From: Tindallia magadiensis
GTDB taxonomy: Bacteria > Bacillota > Clostridia > Peptostreptococcales > Tindalliaceae
Direction: 5' to 3'
Assembly: GCF_900113635.1 (NCBI RefSeq)
Contig: NZ_FOQA01000010.1
Span: 1-64,000, forward strand
Length of the DNA stretch: 64,000 nucleotides
Part shown: one piece after another, positions 1 through 7,640 of the stretch
Position numbering within the stretch: the stretch's first letter is position 1
How the letters are laid out: each line of letters opens with the position of its first letter
Made by a program: the position numbers and the translations under genes
Notes under the pieces: generated by a model
Database searches by the model: none
The model's input: the letters and a program-made list of their open reading frames with translations, nothing else
Told to the model about the DNA's origin: nothing

Positions 1-316
1 TTATTTCTCTTGGGCAACAAACGATTCTTCAACTGCAAAAGGAAAAGGAGGCTACTGTCTGTTCTTAGATTTGAGCCGGTCTTGGTCTTAGTCGTCGAAA
101 TCTTTGATTTCGATTTACCCTTGATGGTGTCCTCTAAGCAATGCTACAATGCGATGCAAACGACGGGATCGGTCTGCCTGTTCTTGAGTTTTCGCCGTCT
201 TTGCCCATTTTAATGCATTGCTTTTGGACACTGTCAAGGGCGACGTTTCTCTCATGAACGGTTTTTTATTGCTATCCTTTGCTGTATTTTTTTGTTTGGT
301 TTTTTCATAGGTTACT
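1..316. other. left-edge region without a convincing gene
   Basis: This stretch lies downstream of the NifH-like gene. The plus-strand frame at 10-213 has no ribosome binding site and a composition I cannot match to a family. A minus-strand frame ending at 115-117 encodes a basic C-terminus (around WAKTAKTQEQADRSRRLHRI) that weakly resembles the tail of YdeI/OmpD-associated proteins, but no start or complete domain is visible, so at most it is a remnant. A degenerate copy of the REP-like palindrome found elsewhere in the window lies at about 226-254. No NifD/NifK-like partner gene is present here. Confidence 0.4.
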
Positions 317-1111
317 TTACACTACCTCTAATGTATGAGAAGGTGAAAGAGCTTGCTTCGCTGCCGGAGGATGAATCAGGGTATCAGCAATTTCAAAAAT
401 CCGCTGTGATACCGGCAGGCTAGGATCTCCTTCAATAACGGTTTTGTTCTGCTCTTCATAGGTTTGAATGGCGGCGTCTCTTTCCACGATGCCAATCACC
501 TCTGTATCCGCACTTTCCGCAAAGTTCCGGACAAGGGTTTCTTCATGATCGATGTTTCGTTTGTTTAGAATCAGTCCTCGGAGTGTGGCGTAATTTCTGT
601 CCTTATAATGATCCATGGCCATTTTAATGTTTCCAGCGGCAAAGAGAGCCATTTTTTCGCCGGAGGTAATGATCACCACTTCTTCTGCATAGCCATTGCG
701 GATAGGCATGGCAAAGCCGCCACAAACCACGTCGCCCAACACATCGTATAGCACAAAGTCCGGTTGATACATCTCAAACGCGTCCAGTTCATTCAGTAGT
801 TCAAAAGCCGTTACAATCCCTCTTCCCGCACATCCTGTCCCAGGTTTGGGACCACCGGCTTCAAAACAAACAATGCCTTTGTATCCAATGGTGGCAATGT
901 CCTGAATCCGGTCACAATCTCCTTGTTCCAGTAAATAGTTAACAATCGGAACGGCTTTTTCGCCGCCTGTTAAATTCATGGTAGAATCTGCTTTAGGATC
1001 ACAGCCAATCTGCATCACCCGGTACCCTCTGGATGCTATCGCAGCGGCAATGCTGCTGGTAAGCGTTGATTTACCAATGCCGCCCTTTCCATAAAATGCA
1101 ATTTTCCTCAC
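317..1111 (-). CDS. NifH-like ATP-dependent iron-sulfur reductase
   Basis: This is a 264-residue nitrogenase iron protein homologue of the NifH/BchL/CfbC type, a homodimeric ATPase that carries one [4Fe-4S] cluster and passes electrons to a partner. Visible features are the P-loop GKGGIGKST at residues 8-16, the switch region IGCDPKADST near 35-44, the two cluster cysteines C94 (GCAGRG) and C130 (VVCGGFAMPIR), and DVLGD at 123-127. I chose the GTG start at 1111 because an AAAGGAGGC ribosome binding site lies just upstream and the P-loop then sits at the usual distance; a longer reading frame begins at 1177. The GTG shares its first base with the stop codon of the ABC ATPase gene, so the two are translationally coupled. 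It is the last gene of an iron-siderophore/corrinoid-type importer operon, and no NifD/K-like gene is nearby. A classical nitrogenase role is therefore unlikely; the true partner is unknown. Confidence 0.85.
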   Translation of the reverse strand: MRKIAFYGKGGIGKSTLTSSIAAAIASRGYRVMQIGCDPKADSTMNLTGGEKAVPIVNYLLEQGDCDRIQDIATIGYKGIVCFEAGGPKPGTGCAGRGIVTAFELLNELDAFEMYQPDFVLYDVLGDVVCGGFAMPIRNGYAEEVVIITSGEKMALFAAGNIKMAMDHYKDRNYATLRGLILNKRNIDHEETLVRNFAESADTEVIGIVERDAAIQTYEEQNKTVIEGDPSLPVSQRIFEIADTLIHPPAAKQALSPSHTLEVV

Positions 1112-1908
1112 TATACAGCCTCCTTTGATATTCGAAGGGGAAAAATTCGTTGATGTTTCTTTTCTTCTTCCCGCCATTCCACCATCTGACTGTCTACATG
1201 AAAATACCGACGGATGGTGTCATCGTTAATAAACTGATGCGCATCGCCAAAATCTTTCTGATCATTTTGACCCAACAATAGGGCTTTTCCACCTAATCGC
1301 AGGGCATGATTAGGATAATGGGTGTTGATAATAATGGTTAACGTCATTTCTTCTCTTAAGCGTTCCAGGAGATCCAGAATCATCAGCTGGTTTTTCATAT
1401 CTAGGTTAGACTCCGGCTCATCCAGTACCAGTACCTCCGGCTGATTAACAATAGCCCGGGCCATTAACACCAACTGAAGCTGACCGCCACTAATTTGGCG
1501 GGTAGAGCAATGGGTCAGATGTTCGATCCCTACTTTCCGAATAGCTTCTTTGGCAATGTCCATGTCTTTCGAAGATGGTTTTGAGTAGATTCCTATGCTA
1601 GATGCTCTGCCCAGCAAGACCATATCCAACACCGAATAGGGGAAAATGATATGCTTTGCCTGGGGCACATAGCTGACTCGTTGAAAAAAGTCTTTTGGAG
1701 CGTATTGGGAAATCGGAATGCCTTCCATCAAAACATTACCGCTTTTCAGGGATTGAAAGCCCAACAGGCATTTGATCAACGTGGTTTTACCAACGCCATT
1801 GGGTCCCAGAATGGATAAGGTTTCTCCCTTTGACAGCTCCCAGTTTACCTCCTGAAAAATAGGCTGGTTTTTCTTATACTCAAACGACGCCTGTTTCATT
1901 TCAATCAT
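1111..1908 (-). CDS. ABC transporter ATPase, FecE/BtuD type
   Basis: This 265-residue cytoplasmic ATPase powers a type II importer of the iron-siderophore/heme/cobalamin family. It shows Walker A GPNGVGKTT near residue 35, a signature motif in the slightly unusual form ISGGQLQLVLMAR, and Walker B VLVLDEPESNLD. It overlaps the permease gene by 8 bp and hands over directly to the NifH-like gene through a shared base. This fixes the order binding protein, permease, ATPase, NifH-like. The substrate cannot be read from the ATPase; the partial Fur-like box upstream of the operon favours iron, while the same family also carries B12. Confidence 0.88.
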   Translation of the reverse strand: MIEMKQASFEYKKNQPIFQEVNWELSKGETLSILGPNGVGKTTLIKCLLGFQSLKSGNVLMEGIPISQYAPKDFFQRVSYVPQAKHIIFPYSVLDMVLLGRASSIGIYSKPSSKDMDIAKEAIRKVGIEHLTHCSTRQISGGQLQLVLMARAIVNQPEVLVLDEPESNLDMKNQLMILDLLERLREEMTLTIIINTHYPNHALRLGGKALLLGQNDQKDFGDAHQFINDDTIRRYFHVDSQMVEWREEEKKHQRIFPLRISKEAV

Positions 1909-2920
1909 GCCATCTACCTCCTGTTCTTCTTAACAACAATGCAAAGAAAGGCGCTCCAATAATGGCCGTTAATACGGAAAGGGGGATTTCCGCTGCCGTA
2001 ACAGAGCGAGCCATGGTGTCAATGACCAGCAGGTAAATGCCGCCTAATAAAATAGTTGCCGGTATTAACACCCGATGTTCATGTCCCACCATCATTCGGG
2101 CAAAATGAGGAATCACTAAGCCTACAAAACCAATAATTCCGGAGAGAGATACGGCCACCGCCGTAATCATAGTGGTCGCTCCGATAATAATGCTTCGTAG
2201 TAATTTCAAATTAACGCCCATAGAGTGAGCTTCCTCTTCGGATAAGGAAAGGACATTCAGGTGCCATCGGATGCACCAGATCATCAGGATCCCGATACCA
2301 ATCAGTGGTATGCCTATTTTCAGATCATTAAGACTGGTGCCGCCCAGGCTTCCCATCAGCCAGTAAACAATGCTGGGAAGTTTTTCTTCCGGATCAGCCA
2401 CATATTGAATAAAGGAGATGAGCGCCTGAAACAGCGCTCCCACAATAACGCCAGCCAACACCAGCATATAAAGCTGTACCCCTTTTTTCGAATGCCCTAT
2501 TTTATAAGTAATGCCAATGGCAATCATTCCGAAAAGAATGGCCAGCGCCTGAATCACCAAATGATTTTCTGATAAAAGAATGCCCAGTGCCGCACCAAAA
2601 CCGGCACCGTAAGAAACTCCAAGTACATGGCTGCTGACCAGCGGATTGGCAAATAAGGCCTGTAAGGCGGCTCCGGAAACAGATAGTCCAGCACCTATTA
2701 ATACCGCCAGCAGGATCCGTGGAACCCGGATACTCCAGATCACTGTTCTTTCCACTTCTGTCCATCCCGGCTCCAGATTAAAAACAGGAGATAACAGGAT
2801 AGACAATACCCGATCAAAAGGAATCATATACCTTCCAATTCCCGCTGCTCCAATCATGCAAAGGGCTAAGATCAGAGCAAACCCTATCATCATTTTCTTA
2901 GGATGTCTTCTTATCTGCAT
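1901..2920 (-). CDS. ABC transporter permease, FecCD/BtuC type
   Basis: This is a 339-residue polytopic membrane protein of the FecCD family, in line with the usual 330-350 residues and about ten transmembrane helices. Recognisable segments are SIRVPRILLAVLIGAGL near the N-terminus, the long motif around ALFANPLVSSHVLGVSYGAG, and GIIGFVGLVIPHFARMMVG near the C-terminus, which contains the coupling region for the ATPase. It lies downstream of the binding-protein gene and overlaps the ATPase gene. One permease gene suggests a homodimeric pore as in BtuC. Confidence 0.9.
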   Translation of the reverse strand: MQIRRHPKKMMIGFALILALCMIGAAGIGRYMIPFDRVLSILLSPVFNLEPGWTEVERTVIWSIRVPRILLAVLIGAGLSVSGAALQALFANPLVSSHVLGVSYGAGFGAALGILLSENHLVIQALAILFGMIAIGITYKIGHSKKGVQLYMLVLAGVIVGALFQALISFIQYVADPEEKLPSIVYWLMGSLGGTSLNDLKIGIPLIGIGILMIWCIRWHLNVLSLSEEEAHSMGVNLKLLRSIIIGATTMITAVAVSLSGIIGFVGLVIPHFARMMVGHEHRVLIPATILLGGIYLLVIDTMARSVTAAEIPLSVLTAIIGAPFFALLLRRTGGRWHD

Positions 2921-3051
2921 GGTATTCTCCTGTCTTTTTTATTATTCCTTTTCCTTTTACTATTATTGTCACTTTTATGGTCACTTTGAATCTTTTTAGT
3001 GCTTGTGATCATTCTCTCCCAAGGATTCCACTTGTTTTTGCAATGGATATC

Positions 3052-4242
3052 CTATCGCTGCCTGCTAAGACCGGAGGTACCCTCTGATGTTTCCGACAAC
3101 GGGTTTAGGATGCCTATTACCTGTTCTTCTGTCAGATCAAATTCGTGAAACTCCTGGTAATAGGTTTTTACTTCCTGTTCCATGTCATAGGAAAATAATT
3201 CCGGATGCTGATGCAACGCCATCCATTTCATCATAAGAGGAACGTCTCCACTTGGTGGATACCACCGATAAACACCTACCGGTACTTTATACACCCGCCG
3301 GTTTTTCACTGCCTCTACCTGGCTCCAGTCCTGACCTTCAATGGTATTGTCATAAAGATCCTGAGGCGTTGTTGCCGTAAAGCTGGTTATAAAGATTATT
3401 TCCGGATTCCATTGGTAAATTTGTTCCATATTAACGGCAGCGGTTACATCAATTTCCTTGGCCACATTGACACCACCGGTACTTTCAATCCAAACATCGC
3501 CATAATGACCGGCACCAGGTACAATGATTTCCTGACTATCATGGCGGAACAGGAATAAGCTTCGTGGCTTTTCTTCTTCCTCCAGGTCAGCCGTCACTTT
3601 TTCGATTTCCTGTGATACTTTGGAGCCATAATCAATGACTTCACCAACCTGATCTTGCTGATTAAAGACTTCTCCCATAATTTCCAACCAGCTTTGTAAA
3701 GTCAGCAGGGCATCTCCATCACCTTGGGTGTTTACGCCAATAGCTGTAATTCCAGCTTCTTCCAACTGTTTTGTCTGGTTAGCATAATCTGCCCAATAAA
3801 ACACTACATCCGGATCTAACTTCAGTAACTCTTCAATGTTAATGTCTGTTCCTTCAATAAAACCTGAGGGAACATCCAATAATTCCGGGTACATGTCTCC
3901 CATAATGGAGTTTTCGATGGCACCTCTGGAGCCGGGATGCATTCCAGCTACTTTGGAAATCGGCTCTCCCGTAATGGCATAAATGCTTGGAAAAGGTAAG
4001 GCGGTCATCACAACCCGCTCAATATCCTCCGGTATTTCCACTAAGCGACCACTTTGATCCATAATGGTTCTGATCGCCGCCACTTCCTGCTCTGCTTCGA
4101 CGGTTTCTTCTGCCTCTGTTTTCTCCACTGACTCCGCTCCGGAATGGCCGGAACCACAACCGGTCATCAATATAAGCAGGAGGGCAAAGGTCACGGGTAT
4201 CATCCTCTTGCTAAAAAATTTCTTTCTTTTCTCTCTGTTCAT
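3052..4242 (-). CDS. iron-siderophore/corrinoid-type substrate-binding lipoprotein
   Basis: This is the extracellular ligand-binding component of the importer, about 396 residues. The N-terminus is basic and followed by a hydrophobic stretch ending in the lipobox LMTGCGSG, then an acidic linker and a TroA/BtuF-like two-lobe domain with IERVVMTALPFPSIYAITGE and LKLDPDVVFYW, typical of this fold. I chose the ATG at 4242, which sits 8 bases after GGAG; a GTG at 4251 overlaps that site. It is the first gene of the operon. It is longer than BtuF (about 270) but normal for FepB/FhuD-like lipoproteins. The ligand is not known; an Fe(III) chelate, heme or corrinoid are candidates. Confidence 0.85.
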   Translation of the reverse strand: MNREKRKKFFSKRMIPVTFALLLILMTGCGSGHSGAESVEKTEAEETVEAEQEVAAIRTIMDQSGRLVEIPEDIERVVMTALPFPSIYAITGEPISKVAGMHPGSRGAIENSIMGDMYPELLDVPSGFIEGTDINIEELLKLDPDVVFYWADYANQTKQLEEAGITAIGVNTQGDGDALLTLQSWLEIMGEVFNQQDQVGEVIDYGSKVSQEIEKVTADLEEEEKPRSLFLFRHDSQEIIVPGAGHYGDVWIESTGGVNVAKEIDVTAAVNMEQIYQWNPEIIFITSFTATTPQDLYDNTIEGQDWSQVEAVKNRRVYKVPVGVYRWYPPSGDVPLMMKWMALHQHPELFSYDMEQEVKTYYQEFHEFDLTEEQVIGILNPLSETSEGTSGLSRQR

Positions 4243-4264
4243 TGTCAACACTCCTATCTGCTAT

Positions 4265-4279
4265 TGATTCTCAATATCA
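4265..4279. promoter_or_regulatory. putative Fur-like operator in front of the NifH-like/ABC operon
   Basis: TGATTCTCAATATCA matches 11 of 14 informative positions of the 7-1-7 Fur box TGATAATNATTATCA. It lies 22 bp upstream of the chosen start of the binding-protein gene and just downstream of a minus-strand TATAAT-like -10 (plus 4285-4290), so it would overlap the transcription start. It is weaker than the two other boxes in the window. The outer TTGAT...ATCAA arms could alternatively be a site for the divergent Crp/Fnr-type regulator, although the spacing (7) is not the FNR spacing (4). Confidence 0.45.
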
Positions 4280-4424
4280 ACTGAATTATAATATACTTGC
4301 ATCTGTAAAACTATCCGATATCGAACAGTTTTGATTTCTACCACTCTATCCTTTAGCGAAGCCAGTGGTTAAGAGAGAATAGTGGTTGAGTAGCAATACG
4401 GATGTTATTTGTTAGGAAAGGGGT

Positions 4425-5126
4425 ATGAAGGTGGAACATTGTTTTTGTTTGAAGGCTAATGAACAGGAAGCTGTTTCTGACTTTTGGGAGGGTTTTTCAG
4501 AAAAGGAGAAGGCGTTTCTGTTAAGCGAGGTTTCCAGTGGAAGCAAACACTATTCCAGTGGATGTTTTATTGATGAAGAAGAAACAGAAGAGCATATGAT
4601 TTACTTGCAAAAAGGGCGGGTGACGGCGTTTATTTCTTTAGAAAATGGAAAAAACATTCCGCTGCGTTTTATCCGTGGCGGCGAAATGTTTGGTCTTTCT
4701 TACCCTTCTTTAATTACTGGTACCATTACTTTTCAGGTGCTGGAAGAAGCGGAAGTTTATTTTGTTCGAAAGGTTTTGCTCTTGGAAAAACTGTCGGCCT
4801 ACCCGAAACTATTAGCCAATTACTTAGCCTTCGTCAGTCAACGGACGGCTTTTTTACTGAACAAAACCATTTTATTCAGCATTCAAAGTAACCGGCAGCG
4901 AATTGCCTGTTTTTTTCTCAATGAAATAAGTCATCAGAATACCTGCCGCCTTCAGATTCATTTATCAAAAAGCTGTATGCTGGATTGTTTAGGCATGTCA
5001 CGCAGTTCTTTTTATCGGGAATTTAATGCTTTGCAGCAGACAAAAGCCATTGTGCTGATTGATAAAAACCAGTATCAGTGTTGCCCGGATAAATTGGAGG
5101 CCATCATGTTAGAGGAAGCGCCATAA
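4425..5126 (+). CDS. Crp/Fnr-family transcriptional regulator
   Basis: This is a 233-residue regulator. It has a cyclic-nucleotide-binding-like beta-roll (about 30-130, with GRVTAFISLENGKNIPLRFI and GGEMFGL), a long dimerisation helix, and a C-terminal winged helix-turn-helix (about 165-215, with LGMSRSSFYREFNALQ). The cysteines near the N-terminus (HCFC) do not form the FNR four-cysteine pattern, so the effector is open. A GGAAAGG-like ribosome binding site precedes the ATG. It is divergent from the NifH-like/ABC operon, which makes it a candidate regulator of that operon. A broken copy with the same upstream DNA lies at 14941-15380. Confidence 0.85.
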   Translation: MKVEHCFCLKANEQEAVSDFWEGFSEKEKAFLLSEVSSGSKHYSSGCFIDEEETEEHMIYLQKGRVTAFISLENGKNIPLRFIRGGEMFGLSYPSLITGTITFQVLEEAEVYFVRKVLLLEKLSAYPKLLANYLAFVSQRTAFLLNKTILFSIQSNRQRIACFFLNEISHQNTCRLQIHLSKSCMLDCLGMSRSSFYREFNALQQTKAIVLIDKNQYQCCPDKLEAIMLEEAP

Positions 5127-5201
5127 AGGAAAAAAGGAACTCCTCTAGTTTAATAGCTGAATACATTAATTAAAAACCTTGATATCATGGGGTTTCAGCA
5201 G

Positions 5202-5423
5202 AAAAAACCTCCTAAAATGGTATAATCGATGTGACCAAACACCAATACCATTAGGAGGTTTTTCTATGCTTCGACTTGAGCCCGAGCAGTTAAGCTTTCA
5301 CTTTGTATCATACAATAAAATTCCAGAAGAACGAGGCACAAACGAAATAAACTAAAGCCCTGAAACCTATGTCGAAACTAGGCCCAGGGCTTTTTTTATG
5401 CTTTTTGCTGTCAAAGTCAAGAT
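5202..5423 (+). mobile_element. internally deleted insertion-sequence remnant
   Basis: The left part is an inverted repeat (AAAAACCTCCT...AGGAGGTTTTT, arms at about 5203-5223 and 5245-5263) that encloses a TATAAT. An ATG at 5266 opens a 29-codon frame starting MLRLEPEQLSFHFVSYNKIP, like the N-terminus of an IS transposase, with a stop soon after. The right part, 5369-5423, has a hairpin-forming GCCCTG...CAGGGC and is present again in inverted orientation at 14805-14858. I read it as the two ends of one IS with the middle lost. The family is uncertain; the other remnant points to the IS4/IS1634 group. Confidence 0.6.
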
Positions 5424-5464
5424 GTTTTATTACCGATGGTCTGTCAAATGAAAAACATTGCAGA

Positions 5465-5794
5465 TTAGAACCATCCTTTGTTGTATCTTTTTTGGGCTTT
5501 TTCAGCTATCGTCATACCCCAGGCAAAGAAAATGATAAAAACAAACCATCCATAGCCAGTATTTGTTGCGAAGTTAAAGATTTCTGCCAGAATTATGCCC
5601 TTCCCTATCACCATACAGGCTTTTCCTATTCTTTCCGTGTAAGGCTTTTTATCCTCTTCGGGAACCTTTGCATAATGGTAGGCATGAATGAGAGTTATAT
5701 CCTCCTTTTTCCATATCCGCCACCCAATCCCTATAAAGATAATCCCCGTCATTATCAGTAATGCCGATGCAAACACATGAACCACTCCTGCCAT
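5465..5794 (-). CDS. DUF3784 family small membrane protein
   Basis: This 109-residue protein has an N-terminal membrane helix (VFASALLIMTGIIFIGIGW), a conserved motif EDITLIHAYHYAKVPEEDKK, then two further hydrophobic segments. That arrangement is characteristic of DUF3784 proteins of Firmicutes, whose function is unknown. It stands alone between the IS remnant and a hypothetical gene. The start is not sharply defined because the upstream AAAAGAGAA is a weak ribosome binding site. Confidence 0.75.
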   Translation of the reverse strand: MAGVVHVFASALLIMTGIIFIGIGWRIWKKEDITLIHAYHYAKVPEEDKKPYTERIGKACMVIGKGIILAEIFNFATNTGYGWFVFIIFFAWGMTIAEKAQKRYNKGWF

Positions 5795-6032
5795 TTCTCT
5801 TTTTATCTTCTGAAAACTCCGTTCTCGTATTCGATCATCAGGATTCCAGGTTTAATCAATTTTAATTGGCCATTTCTTTACTCCTCTGACGCAACAAAGA
5901 AGTCGGTCTTGAACATTTTATCTATTCCTTCTTTACCATCTATCCATTTTTTCAGCGCAGGCTGATTATGGGCCTTCCGTTAACTATTTTGATGTTTTCA
6001 TCTTTCCCTATCAAATCTTCTTTTTTCATCAT

Positions 6033-6401
6033 TTATATTAAAAATTCACTATTTGATTGCTTCTTCTTTAACCGTTTCCTCTGCTCTATTTCAAAATAGT
6101 ACTCATCAACGTATTTAAGAAGCTCTTTTTTATTCGGAATGTAGTGAGGCTTATCTCCCTTTTCATTTAACATCATATCAAATTCATCCATTTCAAGAAT
6201 CGCCTCATGAACAAAGTAATCTTGATGAGGATAGATATATGCTTTTTCCAATTCTTCCGGCGGGGTACCCAAGTACTCCTCGATGTCAACCATACTGACT
6301 CGGTCTTCATTTTGGTCGTTGTAGATTTCCAGAACGATATCTTTATGGACAATTCCATAAAGGTTTGACAGTGCTATAATGTACTCAGTTAATTGACTCA
6401 T
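6033..6401 (-). CDS. hypothetical protein, resembles SecC-associated zinc-chelation proteins
   Basis: This 122-residue soluble protein has a good ribosome binding site (GGAGGGGAGC before ATG). The sequence is acidic, with the segments LYGIVHKDIVLEIYNDQN and KPHYIPNKKELLKYVDEYY, which I associate with N-terminal regions of proteins annotated as SecC-type zinc-chelation proteins. No CxC zinc motif is present, so the metal-binding tail is either absent or this is a stand-alone domain. The family assignment is a weak recollection. No neighbour suggests a role. Confidence 0.6.
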   Translation of the reverse strand: MSQLTEYIIALSNLYGIVHKDIVLEIYNDQNEDRVSMVDIEEYLGTPPEELEKAYIYPHQDYFVHEAILEMDEFDMMLNEKGDKPHYIPNKKELLKYVDEYYFEIEQRKRLKKKQSNSEFLI

Positions 6402-6490
6402 TGCTCCCCTCCGTTCAATTCTATTAAATCTGTAAGTTTTCTTCAGAAAAACAATTGCAACTAAGCTTTAACTGTTTTAACTTTCGCAGC

Positions 6491-6539
6491 AAAAATCGGA
6501 TAGTTGTTCCTTCCAGTTTTCCGGAAAGCCGATTTTTTT
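6491..6539 (+). terminator. hairpin with T-run upstream of the DNA glycosylase gene
   Basis: AAAATCGG ... CCGATTTTTTT forms an intrinsic-terminator-like structure reading on the plus strand, with an inner TTCC/GGAA pairing. A weak TTGCAA/TAACTT promoter with 17-bp spacing lies just upstream, so this may be a leader attenuator. Alternatively it is a leftover terminator, with the glycosylase gene using the TATAAT at about 6566-6571. Confidence 0.45.
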
Positions 6540-6593
6540 CGTTTCTCTTTCCCGGATGACTCCAGTATAATAATGGCAAAGGAGTTGATCTAA

Positions 6594-7109
6594 TTGGCAC
6601 AAAGTCCGTCTCAGGAAACCATCAAAACATCTTTTGATCCCATTTCCGACAATCATACGACGATCTTAATTTTAGGTTCTTTGCCAGGTGATAAATCAAT
6701 CGAAGTGGGTGAATACTATGGCCATCCAAGAAACCGGTTTTGGAAAATACTTTCGACCATCACGAATAACCCTCTTCCACTTTCTTACCCGGACAAAAAG
6801 CAAATGCTTCTTAAAACGGGGATTGGCCTTTGGGATGTTGCTCATTCAGCAAAGCGATCCGGAAGTTTGGATACGGCTATTAAAGAAGAAGTGCCCAATG
6901 ATATTCAAGGCTTTATCCTGGAACATCCATCTTTAAGCGTCATCGCTTTTAATGGTTCTAAAGCTGAGAAAATGTATTTTAAATATTTTCCAAAAAACAG
7001 TGCCATCAAGTATATTTCTCTGCCCAGTTCAAGCCCAGCCAATGCAAAATTTGATTTTGAATCCCTTTGCAAAAGTTGGAGTCAAATCCTGGAGACGAAA
7101 TGCTATTGA
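6594..7109 (+). CDS. DNA-deoxyinosine (hypoxanthine)/uracil-DNA glycosylase family protein
   Basis: This 171-residue member of the uracil-DNA glycosylase superfamily would remove deaminated bases (hypoxanthine, or uracil in mismatches) in base excision repair. Motif 1 is ILGSLPGDKSIEVGEYYGHP followed by RNRFWKIL, and the second conserved motif is PSSSPANA near the C-terminus, the pattern of the family 6 / MUG-like group. The start is TTG at 6594, nine bases after GGAG (6581-6584). An upstream ATG frame stops before it, so TTG is the only good start. It is monocistronic. Confidence 0.85.
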   Translation: MAQSPSQETIKTSFDPISDNHTTILILGSLPGDKSIEVGEYYGHPRNRFWKILSTITNNPLPLSYPDKKQMLLKTGIGLWDVAHSAKRSGSLDTAIKEEVPNDIQGFILEHPSLSVIAFNGSKAEKMYFKYFPKNSAIKYISLPSSSPANAKFDFESLCKSWSQILETKCY

Positions 7110-7209
7110 AATGTCCTTTCTTTAGTAGTGATTAACCTGATTGATATAACCTTCCACATCAAACTTTCTTTTGCATCCGTTTTTATTCATATCATGTAGC
7201 TTGAACAGA

Positions 7210-7234
7210 ACACAATGGGACGGTTCTTTTGTGC
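7210..7234. repeat. REP-like palindrome, second subfamily
   Basis: CACAA and TTGTG arms enclose the core GGGACGGTTCTT. This resembles the main REP family of the window (arms GGACAAG/CTTGTCC, core GGGACGTTTCT) but differs in both arms. It sits 18 bp beyond the stop codon of the transposase fragment at 7252-7494, as expected for a REP that belongs to that transposase. Confidence 0.55.
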
Positions 7235-7251
7235 ATTTTATAGTCTCCTTA

Positions 7252-7494
7252 TCACACCAAAGCTAACCCCGTCAGTCTTTCTATTTGTCGTAGGGATAGC
7301 CCTTTTCTCTTGAATTCCTTTATCATTTTATTTCTGTTTTCTCTGTCAAATTCTTGCACTTTGTGAGTGCTGTCAACTTCTGCTGCTTTTTTTATTATTT
7401 CTGCCGCTTCCAAATCATTGATTCTGAATGTGTCTTCATAGTCCAGGCAGTGATCTTGGTTTTCTTTTGCATGGTACTCTTTAAACTGTGTCAT
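7252..7494 (-). pseudogene. C-terminal fragment of a REP-associated Y1 transposase
   Basis: This 80-residue frame ends in RKGLSLRQIERLTGLALV. The segment KGLSLRQIERLTG is the typical C-terminal helix-turn-helix of REP-associated tyrosine transposases. The catalytic HUH domain (HxH plus Tyr) is missing, and the end seems truncated relative to the usual ...TG(I/V)SxGIV. It is therefore a decayed fragment of a RAYT distinct from the full copy at 28861-29619. Confidence 0.6.
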
Positions 7495-7605
7495 GGCTTT
7501 TTGTCTGTCTTTTGAGAAAAGGCTTAGCGGAAAAGCTGTTTCACAGATCTCTGTCTGGTTTCGGGACTTTCACCCGTTAGATTGCGCCCATGCCGGGCAC
7601 ACGTC

Positions 7606-7640
7606 AAAAAAAGCAGTCTTATAGTGTAAAGACTGCTTTT
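7606..7640 (-). terminator. intrinsic terminator of the first Nik-type operon
   Basis: A perfect 12-bp stem, AAAAGCAGTCTT (7609-7620) and AAGACTGCTTTT (7629-7640), is followed by seven T on the minus strand. It overlaps the last codons and stop of the final ATPase gene. Confidence 0.8.

Noticed and set aside
10-213. 67-codon plus-strand frame at the left edge
   Set aside because: No ribosome binding site, odd composition, and no recognisable family; other frames of the same stretch look no worse.
317-1111. True nitrogenase reductase (nitrogen fixation)
   Set aside because: No nifD, nifK, nifE, nifN or nifB nearby; context is a metal-chelate importer.
7540-7606. Possible attachment site or intron end in GGGACTTTCACCCGTTAGATT-type sequence
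   Set aside because: The string looks like flanks seen beside mobile elements, but I found no partner copy or integrase in the window.
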